A stretch of DNA of 64,000 bases from Euonymus europaeus (lineage: Eukaryota; Streptophyta; Magnoliopsida; Celastrales; Celastraceae): positions 5,399,001 to 5,463,000 of the forward strand of contig OY756957.1 of the NCBI GenBank assembly GCA_963580455.1. The letters are read 5' to 3'. The notes beneath the pieces were generated by a model, which was not told where the DNA came from, did not search any database, and worked only from the letters and a program-made list of their open reading frames with translations. A program made the translations under genes and the position numbers. Of this stretch, positions 1-11,800 are shown in pieces. Positions within the stretch are counted from its first letter, which is position 1. The number at the start of each line of letters is the position of its first letter.

Positions 1-206
1 ACTTGCAAGGATTATAAACTAATACAACAAAAACAAACGACAAATATCTTTGGAAATATATAAACAAATAATGAAATAAAAGGTAAACAACTCCAAAAAA
101 AAAAGACTCAGAGGGTCGAAAATAAGTAGAATATATGCATACTTTATCCCCAAATAATATGTGAAGAAATTATTTTCTGTGATCTCTAGGTTGTTTCACA
201 ACAACT

Positions 207-600
207 CTGAGTGCGTTTGTTTCATATTTCGTACAGTTTAAAATTATGGGGTCCGCATAAAATGATGTGTAAACCAAACGACACATTTTGTTTACAGTTA
301 AAGCTGTGGACCCCACATTTTTAAGCTGTGCAAAATGAAATGTTGTTATCTCATAACTTTTCAGAGCTTAAAGGTGTGAGACACACGGTAGTTTACAACC
401 ACATTACATAATTGTTCATTCGTATCTTAAAAGTTTTCAATTATTTTTTATTGTAATACATTTTTTTTTTAATTTTATCTACAAAATTATTCTAAAAGAA
501 AAATGAAACCAAACCTCCACAACATTTTTCATAACTTTAAGTACAACATTTTCGATAGCTTAAAACTATGTAATGCAATTGTGAAACAAACGGACCCTCT
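207..600. mobile_element. MITE-like element with GAG..GTTTGTTTCA ends
   Basis: The left end begins GAGTGCGTTTGTTTCA. The right end read on the other strand begins GAGGGTCCGTTTGTTTCA, so the two ends form terminal inverted repeats. The interior is AT-rich and non-coding. The length of about 390 bp and the GTTTGTTTC end motif fit a non-autonomous DNA transposon, possibly hAT-derived. I could not identify a convincing target-site duplication, so the exact ends may be off by several bases. Confidence 0.5.
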
Positions 601-884
601 ATCATTGGGTCACATGCATATTTGTCAGTAAAGATAAACAACATCCGTGTGCAAAGTTCGCACAGTGGTCAAGGTTGGGAATAGACAAAATATATACAGA
701 CCTAACCTTAACATAATATGTGGAGAGTCTATTTTTAAAAATTGAACTTGTAACTTTTTGGTTTCACTATTGCAACACAGTTAAACCAACAGGAAATGAA
801 GAGAAAGATAAAGAGAATGTTTATGCACTTCTAACACCCCTTCATAGCTTTGGACCATTGAGTCTCAATTTCATTTTTGCTAGA

Positions 885-1302
885 TAGCTCTGTTTGGTGA
901 AACTGTATCACTAGCTTATAAGTTTTGTTGTACCACTTCAACCAAACAGGTGTCTGTCACTAGCTTAAAATAAGTTCCAATTTGGAGCTTATTTGAGAGC
1001 AGTTCATCATTTTTTATACATTTATAACTTATATAAATATTAAATTATTCTTTTAATAACACCTAAAATTTTATTGTTACTGAATTTTTTATTAACACTT
1101 AAAATTAATATTTATTAAATTATAATGAAATAAACATAAAATAAATTATAAATATACAAATAAAAATAAAATTTTCACAGCTTATAAACTAATGTCACAA
1201 AACGCCTCACAATTTATTTTACTGTTTATACGTTAGCTTAATTTTCACAACTAATAAGCTACATTATTTTTACAGCAAATAAATTCTACCAAACATAGCC
1301 AT
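885..1302. mobile_element. MITE-like element with CTGTTTGGT / TGTTTGGTA ends
   Basis: The left end reads AGCTCTGTTTGGTGAAACTG. The right end on the opposite strand reads GGCTATGTTTGGTAGAATTT, a terminal inverted repeat of about 15-20 bp. Further inward, GCTTATAAG- and AGCTTATTAG-type blocks recur in inverted order. The interior is AT-rich and non-coding. The GCTNTGTTTGGT end is typical of short hAT-derived plant MITEs. No target-site duplication was confirmed. Confidence 0.5.
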
Positions 1303-3339
1303 TTATCATTGATAAAACTTATAACTTATTTATCCATAAAGCACATTATATATCAAAGCGATATCTGCAAAAGTAAATTAATACATAGTTTTTATCAGGT
1401 ATTATAATGGCGAGCGCGCACACATCTATATATTTGTGGTTGACAAATTATACTTTTCTGGGCCGATCTCAAGAAAATGGGCCTTTGAATGGTTTTTATC
1501 TATTGAATTCTTGAATTTCTAATGGGAGCCGCTATTTACACACGAAGACTCAGTACACACATCTACTTAGTACACCCTATTTTTTATAAAAAAATACACA
1601 CATCAATCTTCCTAAATTAGCCTTATACATATCATCACAGACCTTGCACGCACCGACTCTAATATACTCTTCACCGCCCATGCCAAATTCACATACCGAA
1701 ACAATCACGATATGAATTATTGAGTAAAATCAGTAAATACTTCTCAAGAATCGATTGACTTACAAGCATTATGAGATACGCTAGTCAACCAGCCTGAGCT
1801 ATATTTGACGCTCCATTAAAGCATTTGCTAACTATACGATGGATGAGCTATACTTGATGCTAAATTAAAGCAATTGCATGCGATAGGATTGATGAGCTAT
1901 ATTTGCAAATGGAGAGAATATATAATTGCAAGTGAGTCTTTGTTTTGATCTTTTGTATTTTTTGAGATTGAGATATTGGAATCCAGGGTACAAAAGATAT
2001 TTCAAGATAATCTTATGTAAGTATAATTTAGTCAATTTAAATTTTAAAAAAAAGAGTGAAAGTGTGTGCAGTGAGTCTAACTTTGTGTGCAAATGGTTAT
2101 TTCCATTCCTAAAACAAGACAAGGTTAGTAGGTCCGACAACCATTGTGGTCATGATTTCCCGGACACTTCGATGCCCAAGTCAATTTTTATTTCAAGTGG
2201 TAATTGTGAGTAGTGAAAAAAACTAATCACTTACATACTTTCTCTTCCTTTCGGCTTTATATAGTGCCTCTCAAATTAAATATCTTGGAGATCTTCCTTG
2301 ATTTGGAATATTGATCGGTTCTCCTGATTTATTCGTGCCATTAAATAAGAAGGATCGGTCAGTTGGGTGGATCGCATGGTTTAATTATGGGATCTGTGTA
2401 AGATTACATAGATCCACTCTTCTTGTTATTGGATATATATTTTTGGATCCACTATTCTTGTGACACTTCTCAGATTGTTAAAAGTTCTTTGATTGACCTT
2501 TTTGAATAAGGGAAAGAGTGTGGACTCGAGCTCATGATTCGAGATTACATAGTAATATTCCAGCTTGTGAATTGAGTTACTAAATTGAGATTCGTTCATT
2601 GGTTGACTTTTACGAAAACGATTTCATTCATTATATATATATATATATATTATCATATGTTGTAATTAACAAGAATTGATGTTGCTATTAATTAAGCAGC
2701 TAGAATAATGGCCAAGAAGAAAGGTACAAACTTTTATGTTGCATGACGGAGTTTGTATACTAAAAGAGTTGGCAATTTTTGGTCTCTAAGTAGAACCTTG
2801 TCACCAACATTAATCACAATAATTAATAATTATGTCTTCATATACTTACAATACCACTATTCCCTTTTCTTTTATCTCCTCCTCTTTGTGTTTACTCAAC
2901 AAAATATGTTGCTTGTTTTTTTTATTTAGCATTATTCAGTGGCCATTCAAAGATGAGGATTCCTTGGAGATTATCAATTATTTTATTTTATTTTTTTGGA
3001 ATAATTGTTTTATTCCTTTCCAAATCCTCCCCTATAATGACTACTGTTAATGACGTTGATCTCCCCTAATTAATTATTGTTAATTACAGATGTTCCTTAC
3101 TGTATGATAGCTCTTAATTTGGTGCGATGAAATGAAATCACGAAAGTATATATTTAATTAGTCAATTAACTTAACCTTATTCGTTCTAAGTCTAATCACT
3201 AGTATCTTTTTCCCTTTGATTTTGTGTTTAAAGGAAATTAAGGTAGTGGGTCTAATCTCAATTAAAAATGAAAGGGAATTATATGCGTTCTGAATAGCCT
3301 ACAATTAGGGAAGAGGTTATAAAACATGCAAAACTGGTC

Positions 3340-3355
3340 TATATATATATATATA

Positions 3356-3390
<35 letters not shown>

Positions 3391-3391
3391 G
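3340..3391. repeat. AT/GATA microsatellite
   Basis: Two runs of alternating TA are separated by one C and followed by four GATA units. It lies about 0.4 kb upstream of the GRAS start codon and is likely length-polymorphic. Confidence 0.9.
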
Positions 3392-3765
3392 TATATAAAT
3401 ATATAGCTAGGTTGGTGAGTAATATTTTATTTTTCATAGATGAATATTCTAATTTTGCTAATTAACAATCATCAGATTTTACAGCCGAATTGGTTGGGGA
3501 TGAAATTTTCCATATTTTGAATAATTAAATTAATTATTGAAAATGATGCACTCTAATATCGTAATATATATAATATGAAAATGACCATAAATATAATAAT
3601 ATTGTATAGCTTTTCTAATCAAAGCTTTGTACTTGGCCACTTCTAAACTCAAATATGAAATGAGTTTATCTAAGAGCCTCTAGAGTCAAAGAGGCTATAC
3701 AGTCTACACCCTCGAAACAATATCACAATTATAAATGCACACTTGTAGCCTTCAATCATCACAAG

Positions 3766-5112
3766 ATGATCATCAACAATGATCATCTTCATCCACTAGC
3801 AATTATGAGTACTTCAAACAATCATCAAAGCCACACATCAACAAGCCGTTCATCGGACTCCGGTGAGCCACTATCTGCTGCTGTTGCCGCGGCCGCAGCC
3901 CCGGTAGATGACAAATGGGCTTCGAGGCTTCTTAATGAGTGTGCAATAGCCATCTCAGATAAGGACTCCACCAAAATCCACCAACTTCTATGGATGCTGA
4001 ATGAGTTAGCATCCCCTTATGGAGATTGTGACCAGAAATTGGCTTCTTATTTCTTGCAATCCTTGTTTTGTAAGGCGACCGGCTCCGGCCGGAGATGCTA
4101 CAAAACCCTAGCTTGTGTAGCTGAGAAGAGCCACTCCTTTGATTCCACAAGAAAGATAATACTCAAGTTCCAAGAGGTAAGTCCATGGACAACTTTTGGT
4201 CATGTAGCTTCAAACGGTGCAATATTGGAGGCCTTAGATGGTGAAACCAAGCTTCACATAATTGATATAAGCAACACCTTTTGCACTCAATGGCCTACTC
4301 TATTGGAATCTTTAGCCACAAGAAACGACGAGACGCCTCGATTGAAGCTCACGGTTGTTGTAACTGCATCCATAGTAAGATCAGTCATGAAGGAGATAGG
4401 GCAAAGAATGGAGAAGTTTGCAAGGTTGATGGGAGTTCCATTTGAATTCAATGTAGTAAGCGGTCTAAACCACTTCACAAAGGAAGGGCTAGGAGTTCAA
4501 GATGATGAAGCTATAGCTGTGAATTGTATTGGGGCCTTAAGAAGAGCTGAAGTGGAAGAAAGAGTTTCTTTGATCCAATTCTTCCAATCACTTAAGCCTA
4601 AAGTTGTCACAATTGTTGAAGAAGAAGCTGATTTCACAAGCACAAGATATGACTTTGTCAAGTGCTTTGAAGAGTGCCTTAGATTCTACACATTGTACTT
4701 TGAGATGCTAGAGGAGAGCTTTGCCCCAACAAGCAATGAAAGGTTGATGTTGGAGAGGGAGTGTTCAAGGAGCATAGTAAAGGTTTTGGCTTGTGATGAT
4801 GATGAAGATGATGACAGTGAGAATAACAGTAGCCATGAAGAAGAAGGGTGTGAGAGGAGAGAGAGAGGAAGTCAATGGTGTGAGAGAATGAAAGATGCTT
4901 CCTTTTCACCAGTTGGGTTTAGTGATGATGTTGTGGATGATGTCAAGGCATTGTTGAAGAGATACAAAGCTGGATGGTCACTTATGGTAGAAAAACCAGG
5001 GGGAGGAGATAATGATGATGATAATAATAATAATCAAATTCAGCAATCATCAGGAGTTTACTTAACATGGAAAGATGAGCCTGTTGTGTGGGCTTCAGCA
5101 TGGAAACCCTAG
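3766..5112 (+). CDS. SHR: SHORT-ROOT-like GRAS transcription regulator
   Basis: This is an intronless GRAS protein of 448 aa. After a low-complexity Ser/His/Ala N-terminus (1-50) it has the LHR1 helix block starting [14 protein letters not shown]. The VHIID-type motif is LHIID (163-167) in the SHORT-ROOT signature [13 protein letters not shown]. The PFYRE/SAW part ends [14 protein letters not shown], as SHR proteins do. SHR regulators act in the nucleus with SCARECROW and move between cells to specify ground tissue. The protein is shorter than Arabidopsis SHR (about 530 aa), mostly at the N-terminus, so it may be the shorter SHR-like paralogue known from other eudicots rather than SHR itself. 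An acidic Asp/Glu stretch at about 344-362 and a DDDDNNNN run near the C-terminus are lineage-type insertions. The first ATG is used here; a second in-frame ATG at 3805 (M14) is also possible, because a TATA-like stretch lies only about 30 bp before the first. Confidence 0.9.
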   Translation: MIINNDHLHPLAIMSTSNNHQSHTSTSRSSDSGEPLSAAVAAAAAPVDDKWASRLLNECAIAISDKDSTKIHQLLWMLNELASPYGDCDQKLASYFLQSLFCKATGSGRRCYKTLACVAEKSHSFDSTRKIILKFQEVSPWTTFGHVASNGAILEALDGETKLHIIDISNTFCTQWPTLLESLATRNDETPRLKLTVVVTASIVRSVMKEIGQRMEKFARLMGVPFEFNVVSGLNHFTKEGLGVQDDEAIAVNCIGALRRAEVEERVSLIQFFQSLKPKVVTIVEEEADFTSTRYDFVKCFEECLRFYTLYFEMLEESFAPTSNERLMLERECSRSIVKVLACDDDEDDDSENNSSHEEEGCERRERGSQWCERMKDASFSPVGFSDDVVDDVKALLKRYKAGWSLMVEKPGGGDNDDDNNNNQIQQSSGVYLTWKDEPVVWASAWKP

Positions 5113-5325
5113 AAAGAATTTTATGGCCAAAAACAATAGTATATTCTCTATATGTATTAATTTGCTTACCAAATCCCTTCATTTGCTTTCTTCTCATTCA
5201 TGCAACTTTATGTTAGTCAATTATAATATATGTTTGGGAGTTTGTGCTTAATTTGCTTTTTCTTTCTTTTCTGCTTTTTAGATGTTCTTGTTTAATTGTA
5301 CAAGTTTCCATTTGGATTTGTTGCT

Positions 5326-5359
<34 letters not shown>

Positions 5360-8300
5360 TTCTAGCTCCTCAGTCCGTATTGAATCTTTATTCACAAAAG
5401 AAACTAAACATATATATGTGAGGAGAATTGCTGCATAAAAATGAAAATAGTATTAGTACTACTGATACAGTACTGATTACTTTCCATTTCAAGTTCCAGC
5501 AGCCAAGAATATTAATACTGTATATGGTTATCTCTTTGTCTCCAAGTTTAGTGATATATGCTTGGGAGTTTGTGTTTGCTTTTCTTCTTTTACACTTTTG
5601 TTCTTTTATGCTTATGCATTTAGATCATTGTTCTTGTTTGAAGGCGTTTGCACTATTTCGGTCCAATATCTCATTCCCCCATTAGCATTGCTTCAACAGT
5701 ATCTTTCCCTCATCATAATTTACTATGCTATTCAATATATATATATATATAGATGTATGTATGTATGTTTTGGTATATCGAAGGATATTGGGGAGAATAA
5801 CATCATCATTAGCAAACAAATACGATTTAGGCATCACTTGACATTTTATAGATGAGGTTCAAATTTTAAGTGTTGAAAAGGGTTTATAAGAGTTGGGAGG
5901 GGTTCGCCAACCCTTCTCATAGTTTTTGCCAAATAAGGGTTGGGAGGGGTTTTTCTAAATCCACACCCCTCCCAACCCTCAATTTGTAAAATGTGAAGCG
6001 ATGCCTTAATGTTATAATCAAGAGGAGATGGCTTAGACGATTCGTGAATCGCCAACTTTGCAATGAAATAAGAATGCATAAAAGTTTTCCCTTTCTCGGA
6101 AGGTATGATTAATGAAGACCTTCTAAGAAGGAGATAGTAGGTATGAAATATATAAACATAGTAGGCGGCCTGCAATGGCATATCTGTGGAATTGGATGGA
6201 TAAATTAATAATTAATTATGTAGTATTTTATAGATAATTTATTAATTAATTATGTAGTATTGAAAGCAAAGCATTAACTTTGTAGTAGAAAAATTGCATA
6301 TATATATTTCCAAAATTACCCATATGGGTACAGATGAAAAAAAATGATAAAGATTTCAGTGATTTTCATTCCAAAAATATTCCAGCAATGTCATTAATTA
6401 ATTAGGTGTGATTTTCAATGGATTCCTTGTTATGATGTCACCACACCCATGCAACGAATGAGTGTTACATACTATTGAAATGTTTTTTGGATAAAAATTA
6501 TTAGAATCCCTAACAGTATTAGTACTAGTACATATGACATTTAAGCTTTTACACATAAAAAAGTTTAAAAAAAAATACTTTTTTTAGTGATAAGTATCAT
6601 ATATGTGTGTGTTTCTCACATGCCGACGTCTGTAAATATCGTTTATCGATCGCAATTTGCAAAAAAAGAAAAAAAGAATTAATTACAAGGGTAATTTTAC
6701 ACTAATGTCGTTGTTGTCTGAATAGTTCTTTCTAGGTTTGTGTCTTTTTTTTTTTTTTTTGCATTTTACATACATAAATATACACACATGTATAAGAACA
6801 TTAATTTATATATTGACATGTGGAACAAATGGATAAAAAAGTGTATTATTATTTATTGGTAAGAGATTAAGTTGAGAAGAAAAATGCATGAATACTAAAA
6901 TAATTAAAATTGACATAAAGAAAAATGGGGCCAAGAAGAGACCTTGGTGGCAAGCAAGAAATTTGCCTTTTCCGACCCCCATGTGTTGCTTTTTGTGTGT
7001 TGTGATTTGAATAGAATATCTATTTGCTTTTAATTACCATACAATTGTGTACTTACTTTATGCCAACATTATATAGTGGAAAGACCACTTTTCCAGATTT
7101 AGATGCGACATACCTATTTTGCTCCTTTCATTTTTGTGATATATATATTTTAATGTGATCGAGAAGGATACCATATAAGATATCTTTTAAATATTCGATA
7201 TAATCATAAATTCAAACAATAAAATTCATATGCATATAAAATTTTCATTTAACGATAATATAAGTTGAAGCAAAAGCACAGCACGTGGTCATAAAAAATT
7301 ACTCTCGATAGGCCTTAGAGAATTTGAGGCCATGCTCCAAAATCACTTCGGGCTGGGCCAAAGACAGAATCCTTGGCCTTGGCTCAACCTGAGCCTATGA
7401 ACTCCGGCTTGGGGCATGGGCCGGATTTAAACGCGCGGATCAAATGATGAGGTCTAATTTTGGTGAGAATCAATCCATACGATTTAACCCCATAAAGATT
7501 TATTACTGAGTTATTTTATTGTTAATTTTTGTGATATCAGTACTGATAAATATATCATATTGTCTCATTCCACTGTAACATCATATTTTATTATAAAAAC
7601 TTACAATGAAATATGATATTATAATAAAATATAATATATAATGTAACATTATAATAGAATACGATACTACAATCGAATAAATTACTATGAACTGTTTACG
7701 CTTTCACCGTTTCACATTTTCCTTGTGATATATACTACTTGCAGTAGTATTATAGCATTTGGACAAAATTATTGTACATGATATGCCATTGTTGGGCTAA
7801 TTGAGATGGATGGATTGGATCCTCCACTATGGTCATATCATCTATTATATAATATTCGGTTAACTTATATATAATTATTTTTTAAGGCAAGTATATTATT
7901 ATAAAAAAGAAAAAGCCCAGAGACTGACAATCATGGACATGGAGGGTCAAAACTCAAAACCATAGACTCAAAAATCTTCCAGTCCATTGGACTTGAGAGG
8001 CCCATTTAACAAAGGCTGTCCAATACTAATTTTGTCTTTTATTATGATCCGTTTGGATAAGAGTATGTTGATATAGTATAAAATTTCGTAAAATATAAAG
8101 GTGGAGAATGTCTAAGAATATGGACACAGAGTATAGAATATAAGCTAGCGTATAAACGGAGGGTAAACATTTTGGAAAATAAGAAGTTCGGATCCAAGTT
8201 CCACCCATTCACATATGGGTTGTCTAACTGCAGGATAGTACGCATTTTCCTCCTCCGTCTCAAAAAATGACCGACTCGGCAGAATATTAAAAACCTTTCC

Positions 8301-8392
8301 TTCGTGTCTCTATCACATGTAGTTGGTTCTGACGGCTGAGACCTCCTATTCAATTCGCTGATTCGTTGAAGTGTTATTGGCCTTTCACACAG
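5113..8392. other. Intergenic spacer, GRAS 3' side to TGD2 promoter
   Basis: No gene is supportable here. The first 200 or so bases are probably the GRAS 3' UTR. A TA microsatellite sits at 5328-5357. A GC-richer hairpin occurs at about 5939-5978, where GGGTTGGGAGGGG pairs with CCCCTCCCAACCC across a short loop. A 20-bp direct repeat around ATTAATTATGTAGTATT occurs at 6208-6228 and 6242-6262. A short inverted-repeat, MITE-like block lies at about 8046-8165 (GATCCGTTTGGATAAG against ACCCTCCGTTTATACG on the other strand). A GGCCCA site at 7999-8004 could belong to the TGD2 promoter. Confidence 0.5.
5328..5357. repeat. TA microsatellite
   Basis: An uninterrupted TA run of about 30 bases about 215 bp downstream of the GRAS stop codon, probably in or just past its 3' UTR. 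Confidence 0.9.
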
Positions 8393-8688
8393 GTATCTGT
8401 TATAAACCCTAGATTGTGTTTTGTTTTTATTTTTTTTATCTATATTTCTTTTGAATTAGTTGATAGAGCACGTGAATTGAAGAGAATCGCTTCTTAGTGT
8501 TTTTTTTTCTTCTTTCGGTCAGATGATTGTAGTTTTCCGATTGATTTGTTCTCTTATTTCTTTCCTTGTAATAAATGATTTTGCGGATAACGAGCCATTT
8601 TATTTTTAATTATAATTTCTTGTTTTTGTGATATTGATTAACTATATGTTGCTGCGATTTTGTGTCTTTTTTGGGGGATTATGTTTAG
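8393..8688 (+). other. TGD2: Probable 5'-UTR intron of TGD2
   Basis: A donor CACAG|GTATCT at 8393 and an acceptor TATGTTTAG at 8688 bracket a T-rich stretch upstream of the TGD2 start codon. If this intron is used, the leader retains a short upstream ORF of 14 codons starting at the ATG at 8709 and ending TAG before the main start. A further downstream acceptor (CATTCATTAG, near 8819) would remove that upstream ORF, so the leader structure is uncertain. Confidence 0.4.
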
Positions 8689-8839
8689 GTTTATTTCAAA
8701 GCCCAGCAATGGAGAATTCAGTGACTCAAGATTTGAATGTAGCCTATTTTTAGTTGTCTCACAATTCGTGATAAATTGAGGTCTACTGAAGATAAATAGT
8801 TCAAATTGCATTCATTAGTCAAGGATTTGCCTGTAAACC

Positions 8840-11800
8840 ATGGTTGGGAACCCGCTACTGCAAATTTCTATGTGTCCCACAATGCTACCGTCTTCATTGA
8901 TAAATGTCCCTCTTACTTCAAGTTCATTGCCTTATCGTCTGCTGAAATCACAGAAGAATCTGACCCGGGTTAGAGCTATGTCTGCTGATACTGGACAAAG
9001 CCAGCCGACCTCTTCTTCGGAATCTAAGAATCCTCTCTCAGTTGTTTTGGATGTTCCTCAGACTATTTGGAGACAAACATTGAAGCCATTGAGTGATTTT
9101 GGGTTTGGTAAGAGGAGTGTGTGGGAAGGCGGGGTTGGTCTTTTTCTAGTGTCTGGTACAGTTCTCTTTGCTCTCACTTTGGCTTGGTTGAGGGGGTTTC
9201 AATTGCGCACTAGATTCAGAAAGTACTGGGCAGTGTTGGAGTTTCCTCAGGCTCTTGGTATGTCAACAGGAACAACTGTTAGGATTAGAGGAGTGCCCGT
9301 TGGCAATGTTATTCGTATTAATCCCTCCTTGAAAAGCATTGAAGCTGTTGTTGAGGTCTGTTTTAAAATCATTTCTGATCTGTTTCCATTCCTCCTTAAG
9401 ATCATATGTTGAGTTCATTTCATCCATTAATGTATATGTATCACATTATCTTTGTAGGTTGAAGATGATAAAATTATCATTCCTCGAAATTCTCTTATTG
9501 AGGTGAACCAGTCAGGGCTTCTTATGGAAACTATAATTGAGATTACTCCTCGGGATCCCATTCCTACACCTTCAGTTGGGCCTCTTGATCCAGACTGTAT
9601 TAAAGAAGGCCTGATTGTTTGTGATAGGCAAAAAGTTAAGGGAGATGTAGGTGTAAGTATGGATGCACTTCTTGGGATAGTCCTCCGTCTTGCCCGGGAA
9701 GCAGAAGAGATTGGTCTTAACAATGTCTATAAGTTGGCTGAGCGGGTTTCTTCTGTAATTGAAGAGGCAAAGCCTTTGCTTATACAGGTTTGATATCCCC
9801 TTCTTTTGTTTCATTTTGATTGTAATGGTTAATTTTGCTTACAATATTGTTTAACCATCTATCGTTTGCAAAATTTGGAATGACGGACTTTGCTAGTGAT
9901 TACATAAAACTATATGGATGATACCAATTATCTAAGGAAATATCTTTTTTCAATTTTGTGCAAGCAAGCTAATAAAACCTATGTTCTAAGAATTGGTTGA
10001 GACACGCATTTGATTGCTATGGTATGGGAGTTTATTATTGGTTGAGGCATGCATTTATCTGAACAATTTCTTTCATGCACAATATGTCCAGAATAGGGCA
10101 TATTAAAGCAGTCACTCGTCAGGTAGCTGGAAAACCTGTGGCAGCAGGGAAAATATAGGGGTTTGAGTGGATTCTTTTTGTGAAGAAGGATAGGAAAGAG
10201 GACGCTAAAGAGATAGGTAACTGAAAAGTATTAGAATGTAGAAGAAGTGTAAGTGCAAACGTGGTGTTATGTTTTTTTTTCTTTTTCCAGTTGGCAGTGA
10301 ACGGGGTCGAAGAAACTTTAGCTACAAGAAGAGAAGAGAAGAGTGACAGAAGCACAGCCATCATGGCAAACGAAGTTATCAATATGCATTGTCATTTGTC
10401 AAAGGCTATTATGAAAATATGAGTTGTTACAAACTTACAAAAGATTTTTGTGAACTTAAAAGTTTCCAAAAAATTTAATATGACCGTGACTCCTAATTCC
10501 AATATCATTGAGTTTCAGAATTGAAAACTTATTAAAAGATTTTAATAATTAATAGCACTTACTACTTAAACATAACTAATATGCTTAAGTTACCTTATTC
10601 CTGCCCCGTATACTATTACATATCTGTCTTTGGTGCAAAATTGTAAAACAAACCCTAGTTTAATAAAATCAAAGTAATGAGAGCTTTGCATTTTCCCTTT
10701 TTTGCATCTGCAATTTTAAGATGGTGTGTTATCTATGTCTTAGTTGTTTTGAGATTTCTAACTACATAAGATTTTTAAGTCATGTGCTTATCATATATCC
10801 AGTTGCTGTTTAGGACAATTAATCAATTGCATGGTAGTGCAGTAGTGCTAATGTTGCACCACCCATTTTAAAATACCAACTTGAAATTTTTGAAGAAGTG
10901 ATGTGGTGTTATTGATTCATTGAAAACTGTTAGCTCTCTCTGGCACCATCTCCTTTCATACTGCCTTTTGCTTTCTCCTACTTAAGCATTACTCTTCCTT
11001 CTCCACATTCTGGGTCATGTGATTTTGAACTCATTGTTCCTCCCTGATTAAGTTCTCTTACAGCCTTTACAACAAGATAAAGTTTGCATTTACCAGGGTG
11101 AATGTCATTATGTTTCATTTGCCAGAAAGCATCAGAAGTAAACTAGCATTTCATATCACATGGTTCTGCTTACTAGTCCAGTAGTACTTACCCCTGAAAG
11201 TTGCAAAAAGTGCCGTCTGTTTATCTACCTCTCTGAATATTATCTTGTATTTTTTTTTAAATAATATTGATTTTAAGATTAGCTGTTTTAGAGTTAAGAG
11301 GATTCGAACCTTCAACCTGTTTGAAATCCTAAGGAGTGGATACCGCTAGGCCAAGAGCTCTTTCATACAAGTCCAATGCAGCTCATGTGATATAAGTCCA
11401 ATGCTGCTCACCTGGAAGTTTGGCAGAGGCCGAAGATGTAGTTTTCTGGTGGCAGTGCTTTCTTAAAGTAATGTGTTCACAATGTAGTTTGAGGAGTAAG
11501 CAATTTGAATGGTTATAAGCCAATATGCAGAAGTCAGATGCCAATTAAAGTATTAAACTAGCACATATCTGTCTATATGGAAAACATACGCTTGCTTGCA
11601 CAATCAAATTGGCTCCATATATGGAATTAACACATTCTCATGTGCAAATCTAATCTTTTGTTTTGATGTAGTGATGTCTCAGATACAAGCCATGGCAGAA
11701 GATGTCCAACCTTTGCTGGCCGAAGTTCATGCCAGTGGTCTGCTTAAGGAGGTCAAAAATTTAAGCAGAAGCTTAACGCAAGCCTCTGAAGATCTGAGGT

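Larger units (their letters stand above)
1..3765. other. AT-rich intergenic spacer upstream of the GRAS gene
   Basis: I see no supportable gene here. The short open frames near 1.9-2.2 kb and 2.8 kb are AT-rich, lack any recognisable motif and overlap each other on both strands. The stretch holds two MITE-like inverted-repeat elements (207-600 and 885-1302) and simple AT repeats at 2632-2651 and 3340-3391, the latter running into a GATA run. The last 100 bases before the GRAS start contain an AT-rich TATA-like stretch at about 3729-3738. Confidence 0.6.

Noticed and set aside
1865..2213. Overlapping open frames on both strands near 1.9-2.2 kb
   Set aside because: AT-rich and mutually overlapping with no motif; chance open frames.
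10119..10382. 87-codon minus-strand frame in TGD2 intron 2
   Set aside because: Entirely intronic, hydrophobic low-complexity, no family resemblance or splice support.
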